A DNA stretch of 64,000 nt from Pempheris klunzingeri (taxonomy: Eukaryota; Chordata; Actinopteri; Acropomatiformes; Pempheridae): positions 1,182,083 to 1,246,082 of the forward strand of contig NC_092035.1 of the NCBI RefSeq assembly GCF_042242105.1. The letters run 5' to 3'. Under the pieces are notes generated by a model. The model was given only the letters and a program-made list of their open reading frames with translations, was not told the DNA's origin and did not search any database. Shown piece by piece: positions 1-11,600 of this stretch; positions within the stretch are counted from its first letter, which is position 1, and every line of letters starts with the position of its first letter. The translations under genes were made by a program, and so were the position numbers.

Positions 1-325
1 ATCAACCGCAGACACACTCACATCCAGATATCTAACAGTATGTCAGGGATAAAGTGTAGAGAATTACTGCAAAACGAACCCCAACAGGATGATGCAGGAC
101 GCTTGTTACACTGCTTCATCCTAAAAAAATCAATAATTTGACCCCGAAAAATGATCTAAATGATCATAACTGTGTCCATAGCAACGGTCCGCTACACTGA
201 AATAACAGACAGAATGTCTTAATGAACCGACCTGAATCAAGTATTCAACAAAGCTGTGTGATGATGAGAAATAATAAAACAAACTATGTCCTTCGTGCGA
301 GCTCGTGTTTGCAGGTGCGCCCCAC

Positions 326-812
326 CTGTTGTGATGTCACGCCCAGGTGCTGCAGAGCACAGCTGAACATGGCGGGCTCGGGGACCCTGTGACCTGAGCG
401 GCAGGACTGGAGGACCAGGTCAAAATGGCCGCCCAGCAGAGAGAGGAGGCGGGCCGGGGCGTCTCCCGTGACGCTGTCATCGAGCCAGTGATTGGCCAGC
501 ACGGCCGTCAGTAACCCTGGTGGGGGGGAGGGGGCGGGTCAGCTGACAGGAAGCCCTGCTTGGTGTGTGTGTGTGTGTGAAAGTGTCGTGATGTGTGTGT
601 ACCGCTGTGACGCAGACGGGCGGCGGTCTTCAGCACGCCTGGCTGGACGTCCATCATCGCCTGTCTGAGCTCCTCCAGCACGCCACTCACTGACCAATCA
701 GGCGGCAGAGTCACGCCCCTCACCTGGGCCTCCTGCACACACTCCGCCTGGAAGGCTGGGACCATCTACACACACACACACACAGGCAGGTAAACAAACA
801 GGCAGCGATCTC

Positions 813-844
<32 letters not shown>

Positions 845-2020
845 AGGTGAAGTGGAACCAGATGATTTGTGACGTCGCCCACCTGAGAGAGCGTCAGCTG
901 ACCTCTCTCCGCCCGGCTCATGGCCCCGTCCTTCTGGGACGCCACGCTGGACAGAAACCCCCTGAAAACCACAAAGAGACACACGACAAGGTTAAAGACC
1001 AGATCCAGTACAACAAACCTGGTCCCTGTTCTGACATGTTTTAGTGTCTAAATGGCCGGAAGATACAAAAAGTATTGGAACTGGTCCCAGTAGATGTATT
1101 CAGCCAGCAGGTGATAACAGGCTTTCACAGGGTTTAACCACAAACAACCGTTATATCTCTCTCTGCACACACACCAGACTACATTCACTAAAACAGGGAT
1201 TTTAGAGAACAGGACACAGGAGGTACTGGTCTGCTGCTGCTTTGATCTGTTAGTTTGCTCGTGTTATTGTGTGTTAAACAAATATTGTGCTGGATCTGAA
1301 CTAACCCTTTAAAACACCAAAGTCACACAGTAACACAAACACACTGACTGATGGAGGCAGCAGCAGACCAGCAGCTCCTGTGTCCTGTTCTCTAAAATCC
1401 CTGTTTTAGTGAATGTAGTCTGGTGCGTGTGCTGTTTGTGGTTAAACCAAAAGGATCTTCCAGGTCTCTCCCTGTAGGGATCCTTTCCATGATGCTGTCA
1501 CACACTTAGAATAACACTCTGAGCCTGTCAGTGGATCAAACAAGCTCTTTTAGTGGACCTACTGTGATCAGGTGCAGTTGTCCCAAAGGATCACGTTGCA
1601 GCTTGTTTGATGGCTGCCAGCTGAGACGATCTACTGGACCTTTTACTGGTTAAACAGCCATAATATTGCTCTCTTCAAAGCCACCAGGCTCCATATAAAA
1701 AAACAGTCATTTTATTTTGCAGAACACAAGAGCTGCCTTGATCAGTTCATTTGTTCGTGTCATCATGTGTTAAACAAATATTGTTCTGGGTCTGAACTAA
1801 CCCTTCTCCATGTTCTATACACTACATTGATCATTTTCATGTATTTTAAGCTTCCTTGCTAAGCATTTTCTTTTACAGATCTTTGCCTTTAATTTGCTTC
1901 CTAGTGTTCTTACCCTGGCAGGTTATGCAACTCCTCCAGCTTGTGGTAAACATCACGAGGTCTGCAGGAGATGGCAGCTCCCCAGAAGCTGAACAAGACG
2001 GCTTTCTTCTCCTCAGCCAT
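326..2020 (-). CDS. ephx2: Bifunctional epoxide hydrolase 2, 5' part (partial)
   Basis: Soluble epoxide hydrolase joins an N-terminal HAD-type phosphatase domain to a C-terminal alpha/beta epoxide hydrolase domain that hydrates fatty-acid epoxides. Only about the first 180 residues are here, all in the phosphatase domain. Coding exons in transcript order: 2020-1914, 961-883, 765-603, 516-326. Acceptor and donor phases agree at every junction. The next exon lies beyond the left edge, since I see no continuation in 1-325. Recognisable blocks are LTLSQ followed by MVPAFQ, and LANHWLDD (human LTNTWLDD), then FDLVLQSCRSG and EPAMF. The start is the ATG at 2020 (MAEEKKAVLF). An upstream untranslated exon near 3200-3290 is possible. 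Oddity: where the family has F-D-x-D-G this protein reads F-S-F-W-G, so both catalytic Asp residues are absent. ACAD10 has a related HAD domain but fits WLDD less well. Confidence 0.85.
1050..1805. repeat. Foldback MITE-like family, copy 1 (ephx2 intron 1)
   Basis: First of about 22 copies of one interspersed element. A full copy is 500-700 bp. The outer arms are inverted repeats: the left reads agatccttttggtttaacc then ccagactacattcac, and the right end carries the reverse complement. Complete ends read TTAAAGGATAACTC inwards, with TTAA or TTTAA outside. No transposase frame is present, so it looks like a non-autonomous DNA transposon. This copy is followed directly by a second partial arm (about 1645-1805). 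Confidence 0.8.
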
Positions 2021-2719
2021 CTCCTCTGGATGATCAGTGCTGTCGCCTCGGTCCTGCAGCAGGAATGTGTTTCCTCTGCTGCCTGAGGGGGAGACTTTGC
2101 CCTCTGGACGGACTGTCAGAGCAGGTCCGCCCACTGAGCTGCAGCTTGACACTCCCCTGTCTTATCTTTACTCTATTCTTTTTAGGTTTATCTCACTGGG
2201 GAACATTTGTTTTGTACACACGATGATCTTTCCCACCCACCTCAGCTCCAGTGGGTGCAGATCTCCCTAAAACAAATAAAAATCAATAAAACTACGAGGT
2301 TAACACAAGCTGAGAAGTCATGTGATCGAAGTCACATGACTTCTCCTCATAGATGAGGGAGGAGGAGGCTTCACAGAGGTCTTTATTATAATAGAGAGCA
2401 AAAATACTCTTTTTTGTTATTTTAATCTCATTTTAAAAATGTTTCCTGCTTTAGGAAATTTGGTCCAAGAACACAGGACGGTTTAGGACAGCAGATCTGT
2501 GGCAGAACACAGTAACACTATTTATGATTCAGCTCATTTCTTAAACAGGGTTCTAGTGTATTTCATATATTTAATCAATACTGGGGCAGATGGTTTAAGA
2601 TTCAAGATGTTAATCATTACGAAATTCCTTGGCTGGAAGTTACAGAGAATTATACAAAAGAAAAAATCTAAAAATAAGATATAATAATATATAGAATCTA
2701 AAAATAAAAAAGATATATC

Positions 2720-3110
2720 AGATCTATTTAGAGAGCTTCAGCAGGTCCTTCATCCCGACTGCAGTCAGACTGTATAATGCTGCTTTATAGTCTGCTGCAC
2801 CACCCACCACCACCACCCGTACACTTTATCACTATTATTATCATTCTTACATAAACTGTGCAATAATTCACATCCCATTCCACCTCACCCTGTTGTTGTT
2901 GTTGTTGTTTGTAATTATTGTGTATATAATTGTTTCTTTGTGTATACAGGTTTTTTTTCTGTATATATTATATTATTGCTATTTAATTTTCTATTTCTTT
3001 AACTGTGTGCTTTTGTTCTGTCCCCTTTGAGCTGCTGTAACAGTAAACTTTCCCCACTGAGGGATCAATAAACAATATCTGATCTAATCTAATAAATAAA
3101 TAAAAGTAAC
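2720..3110 (+). repeat. 3' end of a non-LTR retrotransposon
   Basis: The stretch starts like the end of a LINE frame (cagcaggtccttcatccc, then a Cys/His-poor tail) and ends with ctgctgtaacagtaaac, ccccactgagggatcaata and a short degenerate ctaat/aaata tail. That arrangement is typical of fish LINE 3' ends. It lies between the possible ephx2 first exon and its coding exon. I cannot name the family with certainty. Confidence 0.5.
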
Positions 3111-3199
3111 ACAACAAGTTAATGATATGAGAGCAGTGGGGGTGTAAATGCTATAAAACTGTGTACATGTTTATATATCCTATAAATAGAAAATCCTAC

Positions 3200-3440
3200 C
3201 TGTCACCTGCTGGTTGGTGAACCGACGTTTTAAAGCCTCGAGTTTGGCTTTACGGGCGCCGCCATCTTGGTTTCATGAGCGCCGCCATCTTTTTCTTTTT
3301 TGGAACCAGAAGTGACGTTTGTTCCGCAAAGACCTCCTCTGATTGGTCGGTCACCCCGCAGCCTTCCATCCAATAAGAGCCAGTGGAGCCGCCCACCACT
3401 TCCGGGTTTGAATCATAAAACCGGAAGTGTCTGTTTAATT
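3200..3440 (-). promoter_or_regulatory. ephx2: CpG-like promoter and possible untranslated first exon of ephx2
   Basis: A GC-rich stretch in AT-rich surroundings. Read on the minus strand it has an ETS-type CCGGAAGT-like site near 3420 (visible on the plus strand as accggaagtg), CCAAT-type sequences near 3341 and 3370, and two AAGATGGCGGC-type YY1 motifs near 3262-3292. YY1 motifs of this form often sit just downstream of transcription starts. A good splice donor (CAG|GTAGGA) lies at 3200/3199. ATGs in this exon open only very short frames, so it would be non-coding. Assignment to ephx2 is by position and strand only. Confidence 0.5.
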
Positions 3441-4322
3441 TTATAATTTAGTGAACGGACGGAAACTAACACATCATATAACTCAATAATAATAATAATA
3501 ATAATAATGATAATATGACAAACAAGAAGTAAAGTAAAAAAAGGGATATAATAATATTAAAATAAATGTAAATATAAAAAATATATACTACATACATCCG
3601 TGTATTGCACAGGATATTGCAAGTATTGCGCTGTAATATTATTAATGCTAATAATTAATAACCAATAATAATAAGTGATAATAATAACCCCCCCACAGTG
3701 GGGAAATGTACTTGTTACAAATGATACTGTGATAATAATAATAGAAGAAGAAGAGTCAACAAGAGTCTTTTTATTAAACAGATTATTGTCAAAGTTAAAA
3801 CAGATTTTAAACTATGGTTACAACACGGAAACAAAACAGCCTCAAAACAAATAATGAGAAAGAAGAAACTGTCTTTTTGTACAAGCTAAAGTTAAAAGTT
3901 CAGCAGGTAGCTTTTATTTGTCATTGAAAACATTTGATCAAAAATGCAAAAGACAAAATGTTTTTTATTTATGAGAGAGTGTTGGAATAAAGTTTAAATA
4001 TTTTAGTAAAAAAATCATAACAAATTCGTAATTTCACCACACAAAGTCATAATATACGTCTACTAGCTTACATTAACTCTCTTATCTTAAATCATTTATC
4101 CTAAACATTCTGGCTGTTCTGCCTCAAAACTGTCTTTTAACATTTTTTCCGTAAATCAAATTCTAACAGAAAAAAGAAAGTCAATGTGCACACGTATGCT
4201 ATTCTAATCCATCATCCCAAACATGCACATGTTTTTAAATCTCTTTTCTCTTAAACATTACAAGAATAATCTTCTTGAGAACAGTGTCGCCCTCCGCTGG
4301 CTGAGATGAGAACTGGCCATTC
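3441..4322. other. AT-rich stretch between ephx2 promoter and PLAAT-like gene
   Basis: Contains an AAT microsatellite (about 3485-3511) and otherwise low-complexity AT-rich DNA. TTTATT at 3964-3969 and near 3914 could serve as AATAAA polyadenylation signals for the minus-strand gene ending at 4323. No coding potential seen. Confidence 0.5.
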
Positions 4323-5482
4323 TCACAGTTTCTTCTCCTCAAAGGGCTTCTTCCAGGCTGGCATGATGTATTCATAAATCCTCTCTATCTGTAACACACA
4401 CACCCATCAGCTTTATTTCACGGTTTACAACAGGATTACTGGAAGATTTTACTTCTTCAGGACCCTAAACGTGAAACAAAGATGAAGATTTGTGGAAAAA
4501 CATTTATTTATGGATGTGTTTTGCTGCACAATAACTAAATAATGCAATACACAAAATAATTTTTTCAATCTTTGAGGCTAAATGTATGCATTAACCTTCA
4601 AATATGACTTCTAAACTTCTTACAAGTGTCCTTATTGTTAAGCACAACAAAGCGGTATGAAAACTTTACACTTACTTAAACGTTATACTGTAACTATAAC
4701 AGTGAAATACACAACTGTATCATCTGCATATATAGAAATATTTGTTCTTGTACACTTTAAACAAAGATTGTCACCATTATTGTCCAAAAAACGGCACCTA
4801 TTCAAATGTTGTAAAGTGCCGTTTAAACAAAAAATATCCTAATTTTTAGTAGATGTAGACATGGGACATAGTTCCTTTAAGACATATATGTATTTAAAGT
4901 GAGGAGAAGTGGACCGAGGACGGATCCCTGTGGAATTCCTGTCTCACAATTAGTGAAAACACAACCAGAAATATCCAAAATGTGCTCGACCCCATGGTGC
5001 GAGTATACAAGTAAGTAGTGAATGTGTATAATGTGGTAAAGATCCTCCGCCCACTGACCTGCTCAGACTTCTTCACTCCATATCTGAAGAGCGTCGCCTG
5101 GTGCTCGCTGTTATGAAACAGGATATCAAACGTCACCTCGCGGCCCATCATGTCCTCGATGGCCGGCTTCACCACGGTGTGGAAGTCTCTGGCGGAGAAC
5201 GAGTCGTCCAACATGTTGCTAACCTGCGAAGGGAAATTCATCACGATCACAAAGGCTCGTTCACTTCAATAAGTCACGATAATTCATTCTTGTTACATGA
5301 GTCACCTTGTATTTTTTCCCCAACAGCTCCAGCGGATCCAGTTTGACCTCTGACCTCAGAGCTCGGCCAAAGCGCGGCAGCTTGGAGTCCGAATCTGACA
5401 AACATATTACAAACAAGTCTAATAGAGTCAGCAGCAGAAACCCACTTGTGTAGTCATTAATAAATAGTAATAATCGGTTATT

Positions 5483-5542
<60 letters not shown>

Positions 5543-6485
5543 AAAGGGATCAAACCAACCACTGGCACCTTAGATTTCTAACAATGTGAGACATTTACTG
5601 AGGCTGACTTTTGATGTGTAACACTCAAAGGAAAGACTCAAAACCTCAAAAACCCAAAATAGCTCGACGGTGGAGGTCTGCACACGAGTCTCAGTGGGTT
5701 TTTGAAGCCCAGCCCCCAAAAGGGAGGAGATAAAAAAAACACTCCAGGAGCCAGAACCAGGGTTTTAAACGATCAGCCAGGCAATAGACCGACCTCGACA
5801 GGTGAGGTGGGCGACGTAGGGAACGCCGTCCCGCTCTCCGTAGTACACGGCAAAATGGGAGAAGTATTTGTTCCTGGGATACTCCACGATGTCCCCCGGG
5901 AACAGCTGAGGCTGGGAGTGTTTCTGCAGACACAAGTTCATCCACAACAGTCTTTCTGTGCTCTGCATTGTGTTAGTTTTATACATTTCCATCCATTTTC
6001 TCCTCTTTTTTAATGTTATTTCTTCCTTTTGATTGTTTCAGTCAAAGATGTTGAAGGAAGTGGTTCCTCCCATCATCGGCCCTGACTTTTAGCTGTTTGT
6101 TCAACAATTATTATTTTGCAATTATTTAACCACCACTTGTAGGTTTTACTCACCAAAATCAAAGCATAATTTGTAAAAGCTGAAAGCTGAAATCTTTGTC
6201 TAAGTACATTTCTGTTTTTGTACAATTTTGGCTTCATTTCAACCTGCGGAGGAGAGGAAGCCTTTTCCCTGTTTCCAAGAGTTAAAATCTATATATTTAT
6301 GAATGGAGTTTGGTAGAAATGTTCTGATGATCCATTCAGTGCTCTTTCTGATGAATCTAAGAGCCAAATGTTGCAACCTAAAAATAATCGTATTATTAAT
6401 GGTTGAGCTAAAAAAGCTAAAAAGCCTCATTTCGCAGTGGTTTTAAAATAACTGGAATAGTTAAAGTCGTACTCACCAGGCCCAT
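4323..6485 (-). CDS. PLAAT/LRAT-fold protein with Ser in place of the catalytic Cys
   Basis: Five coding exons: 6485-6477, 5923-5794, 5394-5306, 5223-5059, 4388-4323. Phases agree and the product is 152 residues, close to the 160-170 of PLAAT enzymes. The family (LRAT, PLAAT1-5) transfers acyl groups between lipids through a His-His-Cys centre. Visible here are the PGD start of the fold near residue 12, the first His in FSHFAVYYGE and the second in YVAHLTC. In the NCEHF position it reads HNSEHQATLFRYG: AGC (Ser) replaces the nucleophilic Cys. No C-terminal membrane segment is seen, unlike PLAAT1-4 and LRAT. The LRATD1/2 (FAM84) subfamily also has Ser here, so a non-catalytic role is plausible. 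The start (MGLKHSQ) is a three-codon exon with a CCCATGG context and a consensus GTGAGT donor. It is the least certain exon. The exact orthologue is unclear. Confidence 0.75.
5480..5542. repeat. CA-TA-TG palindromic microsatellite
   Basis: A CA run passes into a TA run and then a TG run, so the block is a near-perfect inverted repeat able to form a hairpin. It lies in intron 2 of the PLAAT-like gene. Confidence 0.9.
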
Positions 6486-6969
6486 GGGTCAACGTTTATA
6501 CCGTCACTTTCTTCACTTGCTTCTGAAACTGAATCCACAACACACACAGGACGCCCCCCCCCCAGTCTGCTTTACATATAGGCTGTCAGTCTCTCACCGT
6601 CACGCCTGACTGCTGCCCTCCTTCTCATCATCACCATCCTCATCATCCTCATCATCAATTCACCAAATCTCTCCTGTGCCTGTCAGGTTTTGTTTGATTT
6701 CTCAGCTTCAGGGGTGTTTTTGTGGTTTGGGGGATATTTCTGCAGTTTTTACACAACTTGTTTCACCGGCGAGGACCACGCGTCCCCCGGTGTCCCCGGG
6801 CCTCCACCTATGGGCGTGTGGAGCAGGTGCTTCCTAAGCAGAGGGCACGAAAGAGGAAGTAGCTTCAATCTTCAATCAGGCTTTTATTGCTTCTTAGAGA
6901 CGAGAAGGCACAGAGAAACAAACTGTTTTTAAAGTCAAATATCTTTTGCTTCTTTGTGTTTTCTTTGTC
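6486..6969. other. Upstream flank of PLAAT-like gene
   Basis: Probable promoter side of the gene starting at 6485. It has a catcatcac-rich stretch (6625-6660) and a GC-rich patch at 6770-6830 followed by TTTATT near 6883. No gene recognised. Confidence 0.3.
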
Positions 6970-7285
6970 CTCCAACATCTTGGGAGAGACACTTGGAAGA
7001 TCCTTTTGGTTTATCGCTCTCTGCAAACACACCAGACTCCATTGAGAAAAACAGGTATTTTACAGAGGAGCTGCTGGTCTACCGCTGGCCCAATTGATTA
7101 GTGTATTTGTGTTATTGTGTGTTACACAAGCATTGCATTGGATTCAAACTAACCCTTTAAAACACCAAAGTCACACAACAACACAAACAAACTAACTGAT
7201 CCAGGCAGCAGTAGACGAGCAGCTCCTGTAAAATGAGTGTTTTTGTCAATGGAGTCTGGTGTTGTTGAACAGAATGATGGCAGCA
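6970..7285. repeat. Foldback MITE-like family, copy 2 (truncated)
   Basis: Contains the ggaagatccttttggttta arm, the ccagactccattgag block and its complement near 7245. The outer ends are missing. A TA microsatellite follows at 7292-7312. Confidence 0.75.
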
Positions 7286-7609
7286 GCAAAGCCTTATATA
7301 TATATATATATATATTTTTTTTTTTTTAAATGTTGAAGTGATGACGTTAGGAAAGTACAATTTTAAGATTAAAAAAAGGTAAAAATATTTTGACTTTATT
7401 CTTAATATCTTGTCCTGAAACAATGTCTTACAGCAGTGGAACACATTTAAAAAATCTTTATTTACAACTTCTCAAGGTAGCCGCCCACATTACAGACGAT
7501 ATTGTGTCTTACCGACATGCTTCTGGTCATTTTTCTGTCACAATCTTTCATGGACGGGGAGCTTTGTAGGAAAATGGCGTCCTCGTTCTTTAACCTGCCT
7601 ACGAACCAC

Positions 7610-8335
7610 TGACTGACCATAATTAGATCGACACAAACAGCCGTAATGTCGCTCTCCGCAAACACACCAGACTCAATCGACAAAAACAGGAATTTACGAG
7701 GGAGTTGCTGATCGACTGCTGCCTCCATCAGTTAGTTTGTGTTATTGGGGGTTACACAGTGACTGTGTTGGATCAATTACAACTCAGATAGAAAATTTAC
7801 TATACTTTGTGAATGGAGTCTGGTGGCTTAGAACCAAGCTACATACGGCCTGTTTCAGATAAAAGAACAAGGTCCATCTCTGTACAGCATCATGGAAAGG
7901 ATCCCTTCAGAGAGAGACCTGGAAGATCCTTTTGGTTTAACCACAAACAGCACACACACCAGACTACATTCACTAAAATAGGGATTTTAGAGAACAGGAC
8001 ACAGGAGCTGCTGCTCTGCTGCTGCCTCCATCAGTCAGTTTATTTGTGCTATTGTGTGACTACAGAGAAGGTTTGGATCCAACATAATAGTTGTGTAACA
8101 CCCAAAAACACAAATAAACTAATCAAATGGGGCAGCACAAGACCAGCAACGCCTCTGTTAAACTCCTGTTTTAGTGAATGTAGTCTGGTGTGTGTGCTGT
8201 TTGTGGTTAAACCAAAAGGATCTTCCAGGTCTCTCTCTGTAGGGATCCTTTCCATGATGCTGTCACACACTTAGAATAACACTCTGAGCCTGTCAGTGGA
8301 TCAAACAAGCTCTTTTAGTGGACCTACTTTATGTT
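7610..8335. repeat. Foldback MITE-like family, copy 3 (compound)
   Basis: A partial arm (7625-7765) is joined to a nearly complete foldback (7808-8335). The central loop (caaatggggcagcacaagac) is shared with the copy at 35.15-35.59 kb in inverted orientation. The long open frames here are translations of the inverted repeat, not genes. Confidence 0.85.
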
Positions 8336-8579
8336 TATGTAAATGTGTAAAAATGCCAGTTATCCTTTAATCAGAACCGTTAAAGCTTGTGAGATGATTA
8401 AAAAACAAAATCCAGAAATTCTCCCACATTTACAAAATATAGATTATCTGCAGAGAAAAAAATAAACATTTTAATTCATCAGATTCATGTTTCATCACAC
8501 ACACACACACACATTAATGCCCCCTTGATGAAGTCAGTGCAGTGATACAGTCGTTGTCAAAGGCACCTGAGTTTATCAC

Positions 8580-8665
8580 CAGTGTAACACACACACACAC
8601 ACACAGACACACACACACACACAGACACACACAGACACACAGACACACACAGACACACACACACT
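8580..8665. repeat. CA/CAGA microsatellite at the 3' end of znf513
   Basis: Runs of ca with interspersed ag reach within a few bases of the znf513 stop codon. They would therefore lie in its 3'UTR. Confidence 0.85.
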
Positions 8666-8667
8666 AT

Positions 8668-11600
8668 CTAGTGGCGCTCTGCCCCCCCACCCTGGTCCTC
8701 CGGGGTGTCTCGGCCCCAGCTCAGGCCGTTGAGGGGGGCGTGTTTGTCCCAGCTGTCCGTGTTGTGTCCGTGTTTCCTCTGGTGCCGTTTGTAGTTGTCC
8801 CAGTGACCCGTCGTGTAGTCGCACTCGGCGCAGGCGTACGGCTTCTCGCCCGTGTGCCGCAGCATGTGCCTCTTCAGGTTCATGCTCTGGTTGCAGGAGT
8901 AGCCGCAGACGCCGCAGTGGAACGGCTTGGCGCCCGAGTGGATGCGCTCGTGGCGCCGCAGGTTGGCGAGGTTCCCGCAGGCGTAGCTGCAGGACGGGCA
9001 CTGGTAAGGCTTCTCGCCCGTGTGCACGCGCAGGTGGCGTTTGAGGTTGTCGAGGTGCGAGGAGGTGTAGGGGCAGTGCGGGCAGCGGTGGGGCTTCTCC
9101 TCGGAGTGGATGTGGGCGTGGCGGGCCAGGTGGTTGGGGTAGTGGGACAGGAAGGGGCAGTGAGGGCAGCGATACAGCTTGGAGCCACGCTGACCGCGAC
9201 GGGATCCCCGGGACGCGGCGGGGACGCAGGCAGGGCCATTTCCATCTTTGGACAGCAGGTCCAACGAGCAGCGACGGCACACCTACAACCGACAGAGCGC
9301 ACACGTCAGAGGCTCCGCCCCTGTGGACAAGGAGACTTCCTGTTTGGCTGCCAGGCTGCGATCTGATTGGTCCAGCCTGTCGGGGCCTTATAAGGACTCA
9401 TGTCTGATTTATAACTCCCTATGTCGTTATTATCATTTATATAAGTGTGCTGGTGCGTCAGTAGGGGGCGCTGTAGTTTCTGAGCCCGTTTTCCTCATTT
9501 ACTTTTAACAAAAACACCTGAAACTGAGCAGGTGGAGCCGATAAACGCTGAACAACAACTCCAACTTCCTGGAGAACACTGTGCATCCTTCAGCGTGATC
9601 ACTAAATCACTAATTCACGACCATAAACACACCTGAGATCAGAACTTGCCTGACAATCGTCACGTTTTTATGTTTCTTCAGTACAAAACTCATCCGGTGA
9701 CCGTTGTCCATGGCTACATTACAAACAGGAAGTGCTACTAGCTATTTCGGCCAAAATGTAAACAAATATATATAATATATTATAATCATTAAAAAAAAGT
9801 CAACCCAGTGTAACGTTACCAGAACAATCCTGCAGCTGTCATTTGCCACAACGCAGCCAAAGTCCACTGATGGCAGCTGATGCTAGTTGATGCTAACTGG
9901 TGCTAACTGATGCTAACAACATGACAACTGAAACCTCAAGTTTTCTGTTACATAGTTGGATTTTCCCCCCGAATAATCATCACTGCTGCTATTATCCTTA
10001 ATTAATACTGTGAATTTTATTCTTTCATTTTTCAATATCTTTACACATCTGGAGTCCTTAATTCTTTCTTTTCTTTTGGAAAAGTCTAAAAGTTATTGTT
10101 ATTATTATGATCATCATCATTATGATTATTAAAGTCCCCTCAGAAAAGTCGTCTTGACACATTTCAGTCTGAAGGGACTTGATGGTCAAAAAGATGTAAA
10201 ATAAATCAAAATAATATGAAGAAATATGACCACAAACTAACTCAGAGAAACATCTATGTGAAAGCAGTAAGGTTACTGTCAGATGACGTGTTGCCATGGA
10301 AACAAGACAGACATTGCACACCTGACCACAACACGAAATCAGAAACTTCGCACAGTGGGGGAAAAAAAGAAGAAGAAGAAAACGTACCTGTCCTCCGTCC
10401 CCCTCCGTCTCCCCCTCGCCATCGGCCTTGTCCCCCTCCAGGTCGGCCTCCTCCAGGGTGAGGCCGCACGCCTGGCAGCACAGCGGGAAGAGGAGCACGG
10501 GGAGCGGGCCGGAGGGAGAGCCGAGGCCCCCCAGCGTGTGGAGGTACCCGGAGTCCTGGGACACCCGGAGCGTCAGGTCGGACACGACTGAAGGGAGAAG
10601 ACGCAGGGAGAGGAGAGGCTTAAAAAGACAGAAAAATGAACTGAGTCTGGTTTGACCGCACTCTCAGTTTCTGCTTCGTGTAACCCTGAAAAGCAGCAGA
10701 AACCAGACTAAAGATAGTCCAGTCTTTGCTCCTGATAACAAACTCAAACTTCCTCTTTTTAGTTCTGCTCACAGACTCGTCTTTAAATATGAATGAATCC
10801 CTCCTGGATCTTTAATCGACCCTGTGAGGATTAAATGGAGAATGTCCCTGTAACCGCCCCGAGTTCATAGGTCAGCGAGCGCTCGACCGGAGACGACTCC
10901 TCTTCCTCATTTCACTGAACTCTTTCACTTTCGACTCCTCGGTTCCTCTTTGCTGCTTCTAAATTCATCTTTCCCCCCGTGGGCTAAAATAAAAGCTGAA
11001 GTTTTGCTTCACATGAACCAGAAACCAAAGACAGACTGTATTTGCGTCCCACAGGTGATACTTGTACTCATTTTCACGGATCTTGTCGTCATCCGGCTCT
11101 TTTCAAGTGCAGCAGATCCAACATTTGAATTTTGTCGCTATAGTGATGAGATTTGTTTAATAAACAGAGTCTGAAACTGACGGATTAGCTCTCTAAATAA
11201 TCTAAACTCAGCCGCCCCAAAAGAGTGTTTCTTCTTCTGGTGACGTCATTTCTTGGAGGACCTTCTTCTTCTTCATGTCCCTAAAATGTGTCCAACCTCA
11301 GCTAAAAGGTTCCAGAAGTCAGTGAAGCAGAATGAGTGAGAAAAGACTTCAGACATGTTGTTCATCAGAGGAGACTAAAGAGAGACAGAGAACATGTTGA
11401 TCCAGAACAACAGGAACACTATAGACCTCCACTACACACTAACACACTGACTAACACACACACACACTATAGACCTCCACTACACACTAACACACTGACT
11501 AACTAGCACACACACACTATAGACCTCCACTACACACTAACACACTGACTAACACACACACACACACACTATAGACCTCCACTACACACTAACACACTGA

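Noticed and set aside
7813-8274. Open frame of about 150 codons, with a matching one at 35216-35608
   Set aside because: Both are conceptual translations of the foldback repeat. Similar peptides arise at other copies and on both strands, with no domain.
8880-9302. Ala/Thr/Arg-rich frame and a plus-strand Val-rich frame over the znf513 fingers
   Set aside because: Shadows of the GC-rich zinc-finger exon in other frames.
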